64,000 nt of DNA from JAFNAG01 sp963824985 (GTDB taxonomy: Bacteria; Acidobacteriota; UBA6911), in the NCBI GenBank assembly GCA_963824985.1, contig CAWGRQ010000043.1, forward strand, positions 124,001-188,000, given 5' to 3'. A program made the translations under genes and the position numbers. Position 1 is the stretch's first letter, and the number at the start of each line of letters is the position of its first letter. Shown here piece by piece: positions 1 to 8,611 of this stretch. Under the pieces are notes generated by a model, which had not been told where the DNA came from, made no database searches, and saw only the letters and a program-made list of their open reading frames with translations.

Positions 1-864
1 TATGCCGCGTGTCGTTTGTCCTGCCAGGATGAGATAGGCCGACCAGGGAATCCAGACCAGGAACCCGCCCACGATGGGCACCAGGGATACCAGCGAGACG
101 ATCGCCCCCCAGAAGAGTGGCGCCGGAAGTCCCAGAAGGAGGAAGAGCAGGCACGCGGCGACTCCCTGCACTACCGCGGTCAGCAGGGAACCGAAGAACG
201 TCGCATAGCTCACATCCTGGAATCTCTTGATGATCTCTGTCTCATATGACTCGGGAAGCGGGCTTGAAGAGCGGATGATCTCCATCAGCGCCGGTCCGTC
301 CCGCAGCAGGAAGAACATGGTGATGAAGATCAGGAAGAAGCTGAAGAACATGCCGCCCACTCCTTTGATGAGCGATGGGCCGATCCCGACCAGGAATCTG
401 CTGATCGTGCTGTAAGCTTCTTCCAGGTACATGGACAGGTCGAGTTGCTGCACGCCAAACCACTTCTGCGCCAGCGACACCAGCCACTGAATCGCCGGGT
501 GGCTTTGCAGTTCATTCAGGCTCGACGCGGCGCTCCCCATGGAGATGGAGCTTTCGTGAAAGCTATTGTAGAAAGCGATCGACTGCTGTGTGATCAGAAT
601 CCCGAGGAAGGTGACCGGCAGGATGAACAGCAGAAGAATCAGCAGGCAGGTGAGCAACGCTGCCACAGTCCGGCGCCGGCGCATCCACGCGAGAATCCGG
701 TTGAACAGCGGAAGAAATACTACGGTCAGGACTACCGCCCAGAGGAGTGCCGATAGAAAGGGGGCAAAGATGAGGTAAAGAAAATAGACGATCGCGGCGA
801 AACAGATCACGAAAAAGGCGGTGGCAAATCGGGACAAACCCGGCGTGTTAGAGTTGTTATCCAT
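1..864 (-). CDS. AI-2E family transporter (3' end cut off by window edge)
   Basis: The 288 visible codons encode a polytopic inner-membrane protein of the AI-2E/PerM family, whose members are proposed exporters or permeases of small solutes; the substrate cannot be told from sequence. An N-terminal hydrophobic hairpin covers about residues 13-75. A long, less hydrophobic central stretch follows, then the family's membrane blocks FFLIFITMFFLLRDGP and PLFWGAIVSLVSLVPIVGG. The reading frame is open to base 1, so the C-terminal part (roughly 60-80 residues, judged from family length) is missing. The ATG at 864 is preceded by GGAGGT eight bases upstream. It stands alone, 72 bp downstream of the Cys/Met enzyme gene on the same strand. 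Confidence 0.88.
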   Translation of the reverse strand, partial: MDNNSNTPGLSRFATAFFVICFAAIVYFLYLIFAPFLSALLWAVVLTVVFLPLFNRILAWMRRRRTVAALLTCLLILLLFILPVTFLGILITQQSIAFYNSFHESSISMGSAASSLNELQSHPAIQWLVSLAQKWFGVQQLDLSMYLEEAYSTISRFLVGIGPSLIKGVGGMFFSFFLIFITMFFLLRDGPALMEIIRSSSPLPESYETEIIKRFQDVSYATFFGSLLTAVVQGVAACLLFLLLGLPAPLFWGAIVSLVSLVPIVGGFLVWIPWSAYLILAGQTTRGI

Positions 865-936
865 CACCAGAAACCTCCGGTCGCGACCGCGATCCCCACA
901 TTATACCCTGACGGCCGCCACAACCTGATGGTTCCT

Positions 937-2139
937 TCACAACACCGATCGCAGTGCCTGATCCAGGTCGGCGATGATATCGTCGGCGTCTTCGATTCCT
1001 GCCGACAGACGCACCAGGCCGTCGCTGATGCCGATTTCCGCCCGTTCCTCCGCCGACAGGGCCCGGTGGGACGCCGTGGCCGGATGAAGGACGATAGTGT
1101 AAATATCGCCGAGAGTCGTGGCTGGCAGGCACAATTCCAAGGCGTCCATAAACCGGAAGGCGGTTTGTTTGTCGGCGCCGGCAATTTCGAAGGAAAGCAC
1201 CGCTCCGAAGCCGCGCCCTTTGAACAGCCCTCGTGCGAGCTCGTGCTGAGGATGTGCGGGCAGGCCCGGATAGTTGATCCGGGCAATCCCCGCCTGCCGG
1301 GACAGCCAGTCCGCGATACGGCTCGTATTGTCGCACTGCTGCCGCATGCGCAGCGGCAGGGTCTTGAGCCCGCGATGCGCCAGCCAGGCTTCGAACGGTC
1401 CCAGCGTGCTCCCGATCATTTTGTTGAGTTCATACATCGTGTTCCGGTTTTTGGCGGAGGTCACGATGATCCCGGCCAGGACATCGCAGTGACCGGCGAT
1501 GAATTTGGTGGCGCTGTGCATGACATAATCGGCGCCATAGGCGCACGGATTGCAGAGATAGGGGGAGGCAAACGTGTTGTCGATCAGGACCTGCGTACCG
1601 AATCGATGCGCCAGTTCGATCAGGGCGGGAAGGTCCGCCACCTTCAGGATCGGGTTGGAAATGGTTTCGGCAATCAGTATGACCGGCCGGGTTTCCGCCA
1701 GGGCTGCTTCCACCTGGACCACATCGGTGACGTCCACGAGGCGGACGTGGACTCCCAACTCCGTAAAGAGGCGCCGGAGCAAAGTGAATGTTGCCCCATA
1801 CAGATCCATGGCCGCGAGCACATGGGAGCCCTGACGCACGCCAGCCGTCAGCAGGGCGACATGGATCGCGGCCATCCCGGATGCGAAGGCATACGCAGCC
1901 TCGCCCCCTTCCAGATCCGCCGTTGCCGTCTCGAAGGCCGCGACCGTAGGGCTGCCGTAGCGCGGGTACACATAACCTTCCTTCGTTGTTCCCAGCACGC
2001 CATCCAGATCCTCCATGTGGTCGTACGCAAATCCCACCGTGGGATGAATCGGGCCGACCACGGGAATAAAGTCGCTCGGGGGAAGGTGTTCGCCGGCGTG
2101 TACCGCACGGGTGGGAAACGATCTCTGTTTCTTGGCCAT
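937..2139 (-). CDS. Cys/Met metabolism PLP-dependent enzyme (trans-sulfuration family)
   Basis: A fold-type I PLP enzyme of the cystathionine gamma-synthase / cystathionine lyase / O-acetylhomoserine sulfhydrylase / methionine gamma-lyase family, cytosolic, about 400 residues and full length. The PLP lysine lies in SATKFIAGH, about residue 212; upstream are the cofactor-binding YPRYGSPT and FASGMAAI stretches, and the C-terminal part carries the family's RLSAGIEDADDI signature. Substrate choice within the family cannot be settled from sequence. Two ATGs, 2142 and 2139, are possible; AGGAG lies 3 and 6 bases upstream respectively, favouring 2139. A TATAAT hexamer on the minus strand at 2199-2204 may be its -10 element, but no good -35 is visible. 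Confidence 0.9.
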   Translation of the reverse strand: MAKKQRSFPTRAVHAGEHLPPSDFIPVVGPIHPTVGFAYDHMEDLDGVLGTTKEGYVYPRYGSPTVAAFETATADLEGGEAAYAFASGMAAIHVALLTAGVRQGSHVLAAMDLYGATFTLLRRLFTELGVHVRLVDVTDVVQVEAALAETRPVILIAETISNPILKVADLPALIELAHRFGTQVLIDNTFASPYLCNPCAYGADYVMHSATKFIAGHCDVLAGIIVTSAKNRNTMYELNKMIGSTLGPFEAWLAHRGLKTLPLRMRQQCDNTSRIADWLSRQAGIARINYPGLPAHPQHELARGLFKGRGFGAVLSFEIAGADKQTAFRFMDALELCLPATTLGDIYTIVLHPATASHRALSAEERAEIGISDGLVRLSAGIEDADDIIADLDQALRSVL

Positions 2140-2327
2140 CATGACTCCTGTTTAGTTTGCATGGAACCGGATTCAACCCTTCGGGCTGCAGGCCTTGCAT
2201 TATAGCCTACTGCGATGCGGGCGTGAGTATTTTGAATTGGCCGATGACCGTGAGGATCCGGAGCCGTCAGCAATCGTTTCTCACCATCCGCTGTAAATAG
2301 TGACGCCGGCGCCAGAGGATTTCACGT

Positions 2328-2356
2328 TTGACATTTTCCAAACCAAGTGCTAAACA
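2328..2356 (+). promoter_or_regulatory. Probable sigma70 promoter of ytxH-DUF948 pair
   Basis: TTGACA at 2328-2333, a 17-base spacer, then TAAACA at 2351-2356. The -35 is perfect and the spacing ideal, but the -10 is weak. It lies 39 bases ahead of the YtxH start, which has its own AAGGAGA ribosome site. Confidence 0.45.
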
Positions 2357-2394
2357 TTGGTATTGCAATAACTTATTAGACACAAGGAGATCAC

Positions 2395-2697
2395 ATGGCT
2401 GAAGAATCGAATGCTGGAGAAAAGGCCCTGTTTTTTGTGCTCGGCGGTTTCGTGGGTGCAGCTATCGCGCTATTGCTGGCTCCGCGCAGCGGCGAGGAGA
2501 CCAGGAAACTGATCGCGATGAAGACGCGCGAAGGGGCGGATTTCGTTACCAACCGCGCCAAAGACGTGACTGAAAAGACCGGCGGTTTGTTCGACCGGGG
2601 GAAGGATCTGCTGCAGCAGCAGCGGGACCAGCTGTCTGCGGCGTTGGAAGCCGGCAAACAGGCGTATCGGGAAGAAAAGGACAAGACGAAGGCATAA
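2395..2697 (+). CDS. YtxH domain-containing protein
   Basis: A 100-residue protein with the YtxH layout: a short N-terminus, one glycine-rich membrane segment (FFVLGGFVGAAIALLLAPRS, about residues 12-31) ending in the LLLAPRSGEETR motif typical of the family, then a charged amphipathic helix. Members are small membrane proteins, first known as general stress proteins in Bacillus; biochemical role unknown. The ATG follows AAGGAGATCAC. The stop codon directly abuts the start of the DUF948 gene, so the two are surely co-transcribed and probably act at the same membrane site. Confidence 0.85.
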   Translation: MAEESNAGEKALFFVLGGFVGAAIALLLAPRSGEETRKLIAMKTREGADFVTNRAKDVTEKTGGLFDRGKDLLQQQRDQLSAALEAGKQAYREEKDKTKA

Positions 2698-3228
2698 ATG
2701 GATAACTCATCCACCCTACTCATTATTCTTGCCGTATTCACGGGAATTATCGCGCTGGTATTGCTCGTGCAGGGATTTGCGCTGGTGGCGATCTACCGCA
2801 GGATCTCGGATCTGTCGGAGAGGATGGAAGCCACAACCAGCCGTTTGGCGCATGGGATCGAGGCTGTTGCCAGTAAGGCTGACCATTTTTTCGAAGTCCT
2901 GACCGCCACCACCGAAAAGGTGCAGGCCTTGCAAGAGGATGTCAGCGCCATTGCGGGTGTCGTGCACAATCGCGTGGTCGCGATGGACGCCTTCCTCGAG
3001 GAAACCACGAACATGGCGCGGTTCCAGGTCGCGAGGTTTCAGAACGTCCTCGATTCCACCTCCCGCAAGATCGATGAAACCATCGATCTCATGCAGGGCA
3101 CGATCCTGACGCCGATTGCGGAAATCCAGGCTTTGATTCGCGGCGTGCGCACCGGACTGGATGTGCTTTTCGGCCGGCGAAGATTTTCCGCCAACCGTTC
3201 CCACGGGGACGAGGAAATGTTCATTTAG
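2698..3228 (+). CDS. DUF948 domain-containing membrane protein
   Basis: A 176-residue protein with one N-terminal membrane segment (about residues 7-31) followed by a long helical cytoplasmic region rich in Met, Ala and Glu, as in DUF948 proteins. These are often encoded beside YtxH proteins, as here, with no base between the two genes. The helical tail is likely coiled-coil. Function is not known; the pairing suggests a small envelope-associated stress or cell-division-related complex (inference). The gene ends in a hairpin shared with the converging ftcD gene. Confidence 0.8.
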   Translation: MDNSSTLLIILAVFTGIIALVLLVQGFALVAIYRRISDLSERMEATTSRLAHGIEAVASKADHFFEVLTATTEKVQALQEDVSAIAGVVHNRVVAMDAFLEETTNMARFQVARFQNVLDSTSRKIDETIDLMQGTILTPIAEIQALIRGVRTGLDVLFGRRRFSANRSHGDEEMFI

Positions 3229-3253
3229 CCGGGCAGCGCTCCTCTTGCCCGGC
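3228..3253. terminator. Bidirectional hairpin terminator between DUF948 gene and ftcD
   Basis: GCCGGGCA at 3228-3235 pairs with TGCCCGGC at 3246-3253 across a 10-base loop. It sits between two converging genes and could serve both. There is no clear T-run, so factor-independent activity is uncertain. Confidence 0.6.
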
Positions 3254-3279
3254 TTCGGCAAACCAGCCCTCTGCCCGAC

Positions 3280-4808
3280 TCAGCGTGTCTGGGTCACGAG
3301 CGCATCTACTTTCTGCAGTGTCTCCTGACCCCGGCGCACCAGATCCTCGGCTTCTGATCTGCACGATTCGGCAAAGGCGCGATTCCGCAAACCGGGAATA
3401 TTGATCAGGACGTTGTACTGGGCGCCCTTCAAGGCCGCAAACGCAAGCTGAGCCGCCGTGGCGGCATCGCTCTGGGCATTGCGGTTGCCGATCTCCGCAA
3501 GGACGGCCAGCCGGGAAAGGGCCTCGCAGGCGAGGCGTGCCGTGCGTAACGGGACCTCCGTGGCCACGCGGGTCGCGCTCTCCAGCGCCTCCCCGCGCGC
3601 CGCCTTATCCTCGACGGTCTCCTTCGGAAGCTTCAGAGCCGCCATCACTCCCTTGTAAGCATCCGAATCCTCCTGTACCAGCCGCATTAATGTGCCGCGC
3701 GCCTCACCGAGCTGCCGGTGGAGGTCGCGCACCTGTTCTTCGACCTCCTGGTACTTCTTTTTCCCCTCGGTCAGACCGGCTACCATTTCTCCAAGGGCGG
3801 CAGCCAGGGAAGCGGTGTGAGCCGCCACGCTTCCGCCTCCGGGAACCGCCTCAGGCGCGGCGACGCTGTCCACGAACTCGGATAACGAAGGCTCCTGGGG
3901 AAGGGCATCGTTCAGCCGGTTCTCCAGGATCTGATTGGCGCCGAAGTTTTCCAGGCGCAGATAGAAATCGGCGCAGGCATCCAGGGCCCGCTGGGGCACC
4001 AGCCCCACGATCTCGCTGGAAACCACGGAAACTCCGTAGCGCTGCGCCTCGCGGGTCACCATCTCGAACACGCGAAACACCGGCGTCGCTTCGTAATGGG
4101 TCAGGTTCATGGAAACCTGAACCTGGTTTCTCTCCTTGATTTCGAAACCGAGGGCCTTGACGTAACGCAGGCCGCCGCTGGAGAAGCGAATCGCGCGGGC
4201 AATTGCCTGTGCGATTTTCACCTCGGAAGTGTTCAGATAAATGTTATAGGCGATCAGGGGAAAGCGCACACCCACGGCGGTGGCACCCGCGGATGGGTGA
4301 ACTTCCGACGGGCCAAAATCGGGTTTGCGTTCCGGATGCGTGCCTATTTCCTCGCGGATGCCCTCGAATTCGCCCCGGCGCACGTAGGCGAGATCCTGCC
4401 GCGCGGGAATACGCGCGGACTGTTCATAGAGGTACACGGGAATCCGGTAGCGCTGGGAGATTTCCTCTCCCACTCTGCAAGGAGAGCTGAACGCAATCTT
4501 CGAGGTCTCATGCCGGAGATCGGGACGAAAGGCACGACGTCGGTCGCGCCCATACGAGGATGTTCGCCCTGGTGCTGACGCAGATCGATGAGTTCCGCCG
4601 CCTTTCCGACCGCTTCGACGACGCCGCGCGCCAGCGCCTTCGGGGTTCGCCGGCGATCGAGATGACGCAGCGGTTGTGGGCCCCGTCCATTTCGGAATCG
4701 AGAAGGGCCACACCCGGCCGATCGGGTAAGCGCGGCGACGAGGGCCTCCACGACGTCCTTGCGCCGGCCTTCGCTGAAATTGGGCACGCATTCGACGATC
4801 TTTTTCAC
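3280..4808 (-). CDS. ftcD: Glutamate formimidoyltransferase / cyclodeaminase fusion, frameshifted in 5' part
   Basis: A two-domain enzyme of histidine degradation: the N-terminal domain moves the formimino group of N-formimino-glutamate to tetrahydrofolate and the C-terminal FTCD_C domain releases ammonia. The formiminotransferase part starts KKIVECVPNFSEGRR and continues (in other frames) with LLDSEMDGAHNRCV and HPRMGATDVVPFVPISG, then DLAYVRRGEFEGI and PDFGPSEVHPSAGATAVGVR. The cyclodeaminase part begins near LSEFVDSVAAPEAVPGGGSVAA. Family fragments switch frame at least three times between about 4480 and 4720; from 4480 to the stop the frame is intact. The likely start is GTG at 4808, overlapping the hutI stop by four bases (GTGA). 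Intact fusion length would be about 510 residues. The breaks are probably consensus errors, as neighbours show the same pattern. Confidence 0.85.
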
Positions 4809-6079
4809 ATTCGCTCCAATCTGTTGATAACGATCTTGCCTTTCTTGATGGTCACAGCGCAGTGATTCACGCCGAAGAAATACGGGATCTCCCGGTAGTC
4901 CGCCACATTCATGAGCACGATGTCGGCCTGTTTGCCTTCTTCGAGGCTGCCGATCCTCTCCGACAGTCCGAGGGAGCAGGCGCCGTTGAGCGTGGCGGCC
5001 GTGATGACTTCCGCGGGCGTCATGTGCATCTGGCTGCAGGCGATCGACAGGATGATCTGCATGTTCAGCGTAAAGCAGGAGCCCGGATTGAAGTCGGTCG
5101 CGAGCGCCACGGGGACGCCGGCCTCGATGAGCTTGCGTGCCGGCGGATAGCGGGTGAGTCCGAGATTGAACGTCGAGCCCGGAACGAGCGTGGCCACCGT
5201 GCCCGCCTTGCGGAGGGCTTCGATATCCTCCTCGTCGATCCACTCCAGATGATCCGCGCTGAGCGCGCCGAATTCCGCCGCCAGCCTGCGCGCCCCCGGT
5301 GTGCGCCAGCTGCTCGGCATGGATCCGGAGGCCGAGGCCCGCCTGCCGGGCCGCGTGCAGGATCGCGCGCGTTTCGTCGACCGTAAAATACCCGGTGTCA
5401 CAGAAGACGTCGCAGAACTGCGCCAGCTCTTCCTGCGCAACCCGGGGAATCATCTCTTCGACGATCCGGCGCACATATTCGGCGCGGGAGCCGCGCAGCT
5501 CATCGGGAACGTCGTGGGCCCCGAGGAAGGTGGAAACCGTCTCCAGGCGGCTGCGGCTGCGGAGCGCCGCCAGCACCTGCAGGCTCTTGACTTCGTCCTC
5601 GAGGCTCAGACCGTAGCCGCTCTTCGCTTCGATCGTGGTCGTGCCGTGCGCCAGAAACTGCATGAAAGTGAGCGTTCGGCGCGCTCCATGAGCTGGCTCG
5701 GGCTTGCCGCGCGCAGATGGCGCACGCTCGCGCGGATGCCGCCGCCCGCGGCGGCGATCTCCGGGTAGCGTTTTCCCCTGGCAGCGCAATTCATACTCAT
5801 TCGGCCCGCGTGCCGCCGAAGACGGGATGCGTGTGAGCATCGACGAATCCGGGCAGAGCCACCAGATCGAGGCCGACGCCGTCGAAGGTTTCATACCGGG
5901 CATCGAGTTCATGCTCACCGGCAATTCCCGGGTCGGCCCCACCCAGACGATCCGCTCGGCCCGAATGAGGATCGCGCCGTTTTCGATGATGCCGAGATCC
6001 GACATCGAGCGCCGGAAAGGCGCGGGGCGGCTCCTTCGCGCAAGGTGATCACCTGGCCAATGTTTTTTATGATCAGCAT
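4805..6079 (-). CDS. hutI: Imidazolonepropionase, interrupted by several frameshifts
   Basis: Metal-dependent amidohydrolase that opens imidazolone propionate to N-formimino-glutamate, the substrate of the next gene, ftcD, which it overlaps by four bases. Recognisable segments in different frames are MLIIKNIGQVITL, DLGIIENGAILIRAERIVWVG, FMQFLAHGTTTIEAKSGYG, STFLGAHDVPDE, CDVFCDTGYFTVDET and LRIHAEQLAHTG. The C-terminal third reads in one frame and includes LVPGSTFNLGL and VALATDFNPGSC. The N-terminal metal site (HTHP-like) falls in a scrambled stretch near 5790-5850. The ATG at 6079 is the likely start, giving about 424 codons, close to family length. Single-base indels occur near 6010, 5850, 5700 and 5310. 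No hutH is in this window; hutU is 47 kb away. Confidence 0.85.
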
Positions 6080-6091
6080 GTCGAGTCTGAC

Positions 6092-7252
6092 CTAGGCGCT
6101 CCTGCGGAGCGCGAGAATGGTGATGTCGTCGTGGACATCGCCGAAGCGAGTAAATTCGCAAATCTCCTGGTACAGGCTATTGTGCCAACTGGGCGGCCTT
6201 TTCCGAACCGTGGCGCCGCAGACGCATTCCATGAAACGGCTCATCGTACATCCTGCCGTCCGGATCCAGCGGCATCGGTCACGCCGTCGCTCGCCAGGAT
6301 GAGGATGATCCCCTTTCTCCATCACGAAAGGCAATATCGTCATAGACCGACTCCTCGAGCAGTCCCAGAGGGCACGCCGGGGACGCGGGAAGTCTCGTCA
6401 CCTCGCCCGCTCGCAGCAAATAGGGAAAAGGCATGCCGCTGTTGGCCAGGGTGCAGCGCCTCCGTCATCGGTTCGACCTGCATGCAGGCGACCGCGATGA
6501 AATTGCTGACCTGGTAGCGCGTCGTCAGGATCAGATTGGCCCGCCGGAGCGTCTCCGACGGCCGACAGTTCCTGGTGAGAAAAGCGCGCTCAGCTGACCG
6601 CTGAAAACCGCGCCATAGAGAGCCGCGGGAATCGATTTTCCGGAAACGTCCCCGATCACGATCTGCAACTTCCCGTTCGCGCGGTTCGCATCGAAATCAT
6701 ACAGATCGCCACCGACTTCCCGCGCCGGATGATATTCGACCGCGAATTCGAAACCTTCGACTCACGGACAGCGCGGCGGCAGGATGTAACGCTGGATTTC
6801 GCTGGCGATTTCCAGCTCACGCGCCAGCCGTTCGCGGCGGATCAATTCCTTGCGGAATCTGGCGTTCTCGATCGCCAGACGATACGCCTCGATGCCGCGA
6901 TCGACCGTGATCAGCAGATCGGGTGGGTCCCAAGGTTTCACGATGTAGCGGATAAACCTTGCAGCTGTTGATCGCTTCCATCAGGACATCCACATCGGTG
7001 TAACCGGTCAGGATAATCCGGATGGCATGCGGCAGCAGCTGGAGTGTCTCACGCAGGAGATCGACCCCGGTCATGTCCGGCATTCTCTGATCGGCGATGA
7101 TGACGGCGATGTCGTCATGCGTGCGAATCAACTCGAGCGCCTCCATGCCGCCGGCCGCGGCCAGTACCGGGTAGCGTTCGATGAAGGTGCGACGCAGCTT
7201 CTGCAGGTTGGCCGATTTCGTCGTCCACGACGAGTATTTTCAGATCTTCCAT
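6092..7252 (-). CDS. Response-regulator receiver / PP2C (SpoIIE-like) phosphatase, interrupted by frameshifts
   Basis: Fragments in successive frames give an RsbU/SpoIIE-type regulator. It has an N-terminal receiver domain (MEDLKILVVDDE at the start, the phospho-acceptor region IAVIIADQRMPDMTG, then RIILTGYTDVDVLMEAIN) and a linker helix resembling LARELEIASEIQRYILPP. A PP2C-type serine phosphatase domain follows, ending FGDVHDDITILALRRSA. Such proteins convert a phosphorelay signal into dephosphorylation of an anti-sigma-factor antagonist or similar partner. The frame changes at least four times. The start ATG at 7252 and stop at 6092 bound about 387 codons, a plausible full length. It ends 13 bp before hutI on the same strand. 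Confidence 0.75.
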
Positions 7253-7305
7253 CTACTGTCTGTCTCCGGGAATGATGGAAGTCTCTCCCGAAGTCCGTGA
7301 GGCAA

Positions 7306-8274
7306 CTAGGGGCGGTCACGCAGCTCCTGGGCGATTCCTCGAGCGATGCGCCGGGCTCGGGACAGGTCCTCCGGATCGAAGGAGATCGCACCTACGACCG
7401 GATGCCCTCCGCCGCCGTGGCGCTCGCAGAGCGCCGCCAGATTGTGGGTTCGCGGCGCAGGACTCCAGGGATTGGAGCCTACCGAGATCTTGGAACGGAA
7501 GCTGGAGCGGCTCACTCCGACGCAGTACGGCTTCCGGGAACAAGATAGTATGGAATGAACTTGTTGTATCCTTCCATGTCGTCGTACTCGCTGATGTCGA
7601 AGTAGACGGTTCCCCTGGCGTATTGCGCATGCTTGCGGATGATGTCGATCGGATTTGAGATGACGTTCATAGAGAGGACGAAAGGCTGCCTGCACCCAGT
7701 CAATGGCCATGATCTCCTGCAACGAGTGCTCCTGGAATGCCTGGATCAGCTTCCGCGTGCGCACCGGGTCCCGCACGCCCTCGATGACCATCATGAGCTT
7801 CATCGCCGGCTCGTCCGAGCTCCACGGCGCGCGCGCATCCGGGAACTGAGCGCCGTCGATGATGTCGGCCCAGTGAATCAGCTCCTTGAGGCGCTCCGGG
7901 ATCGAAGCTCGAAATGCCGGCTCACCATGTGGGCAATGAACATCGTGCACGAGCGGTACGTCGGATCGTGGAATTTCCTGCCGCTGGCTTGTCGGTCCGG
8001 AAGTGGAGCTTCGTCTTCCGCACTCAGAAATGCGCTCTGATGGTGGTCGAACCACCAGGTCAATCGTGGATCGCTCGAATATTTGAAATCGACGATCGCG
8101 TTTTCCTCGCCGTCGAACCGAACGTCCAGGAAAGAGTTGCCCCGGCCGGTGTGCCAGGCCCTCGTATTCGAACTCGACGCCGTCCCGGATCCGGTGGCGA
8201 TAGAAATGGCTGAAAACCGCTGCCGAAGCGAGGCCGTCAAAACAGTTGTCGTGATAATATACTTTCATCTTCAT
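7306..8274 (-). CDS. DHH/DHHA1 family phosphoesterase, interrupted by frameshifts
   Basis: The start MKMKVYYHDNCFDGLASAAV carries the first DHH-family metal motif (HDNCFDG). A segment in another frame contains LTWWFDHHQSAFLS, the DHH motif itself, followed by HDPTYRSCTMFIAHMVSRHFE. The original frame resumes with ERLKELIHWADIIDGAQFP. Later pieces carry YARGTVYFDISEYDDMEGYNKFIPYY and end with CERHGGGGHPVVGAISF, the glycine-rich DHHA1 signature. Members hydrolyse phosphodiester bonds in short oligonucleotides, cyclic dinucleotides or polyphosphate; the substrate here is unknown. Frame changes near 8140, 7930, 7690 and 7530 break the gene. Intact length would be about 323 codons. Confidence 0.75.
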   Translation of the reverse strand: MKMKVYYHDNCFDGLASAAVFSHFYRHRIRDGVEFEYEGLAHRPGQLFPGRSVRRRGKRDRRFQIFERSTIDLVVRPPSERISECGRRSSTSGPTSQRQEIPRSDVPLVHDVHCPHGEPAFRASIPERLKELIHWADIIDGAQFPDARAPWSSDEPAMKLMMVIEGVRDPVRTRKLIQAFQEHSLQEIMAIDWVQAAFRPLYERHLKSDRHHPQACAIRQGNRLLRHQRVRRHGRIQQVHSILSCSRKPYCVGVSRSSFRSKISVGSNPWSPAPRTHNLAALCERHGGGGHPVVGAISFDPEDLSRARRIARGIAQELRDRP

Positions 8275-8611
8275 AGCATGAGTCTCTTGCGGCCGCGTGA
8301 AGCGGCCCATGTGCACCCGGCGATCGTTAGAGACGCGATTGACCAGCCCAAAAGCAGGAGAGAATAAATCACACTACCACACCCGCAACCGGGGCGCAAG
8401 CCGTGCGGATCGCCGGCAAACCTCGCAGCGGCCCGGCCCCCTGAATCCCCCGGCCCGAATTATTCATGAACTGTTTTCGCGAACGGATGCATAAAAATAT
8501 ATGGCGCCGATCCGTGTGCATCCGCGTTCTTCCGTGTCCTGAGATGTCGTGCGATCCGTTCCTCATGAATAAAGCAGGCTTGGGGAAAGCGGCCCGCGAC
8601 GAAGTTCGGAT
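8275..8611. other. Intergenic stretch with dispersed repeat copy
   Basis: No gene is supported here. Most of the right half is the repeat copy described at 8460-8572. The left part (8275-8459) shows no recognisable coding or RNA feature. Confidence 0.6.
8460..8572. repeat. MITE-like dispersed repeat, copy 1 (113 bp)
   Basis: Ends are a perfect 10-bp inverted repeat, TTATTCATGA at 8460-8469 and TCATGAATAA at 8563-8572. The interior holds TTCGCGAACGGATGCATAA, GGCGCCGATCCGTG and TTCTTCCGTGTCCTGAGATG, which recur in altered form in intergenic spaces near 29.4, 32.2, 35.5, 44.9 and 63.5 kb. Confidence 0.7.

Noticed and set aside
928..2205. A 425-codon rightward frame opposite the Cys/Met enzyme
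   Set aside because: It is the antisense of a clear enzyme gene with GC-skewed codon use and has no family match.
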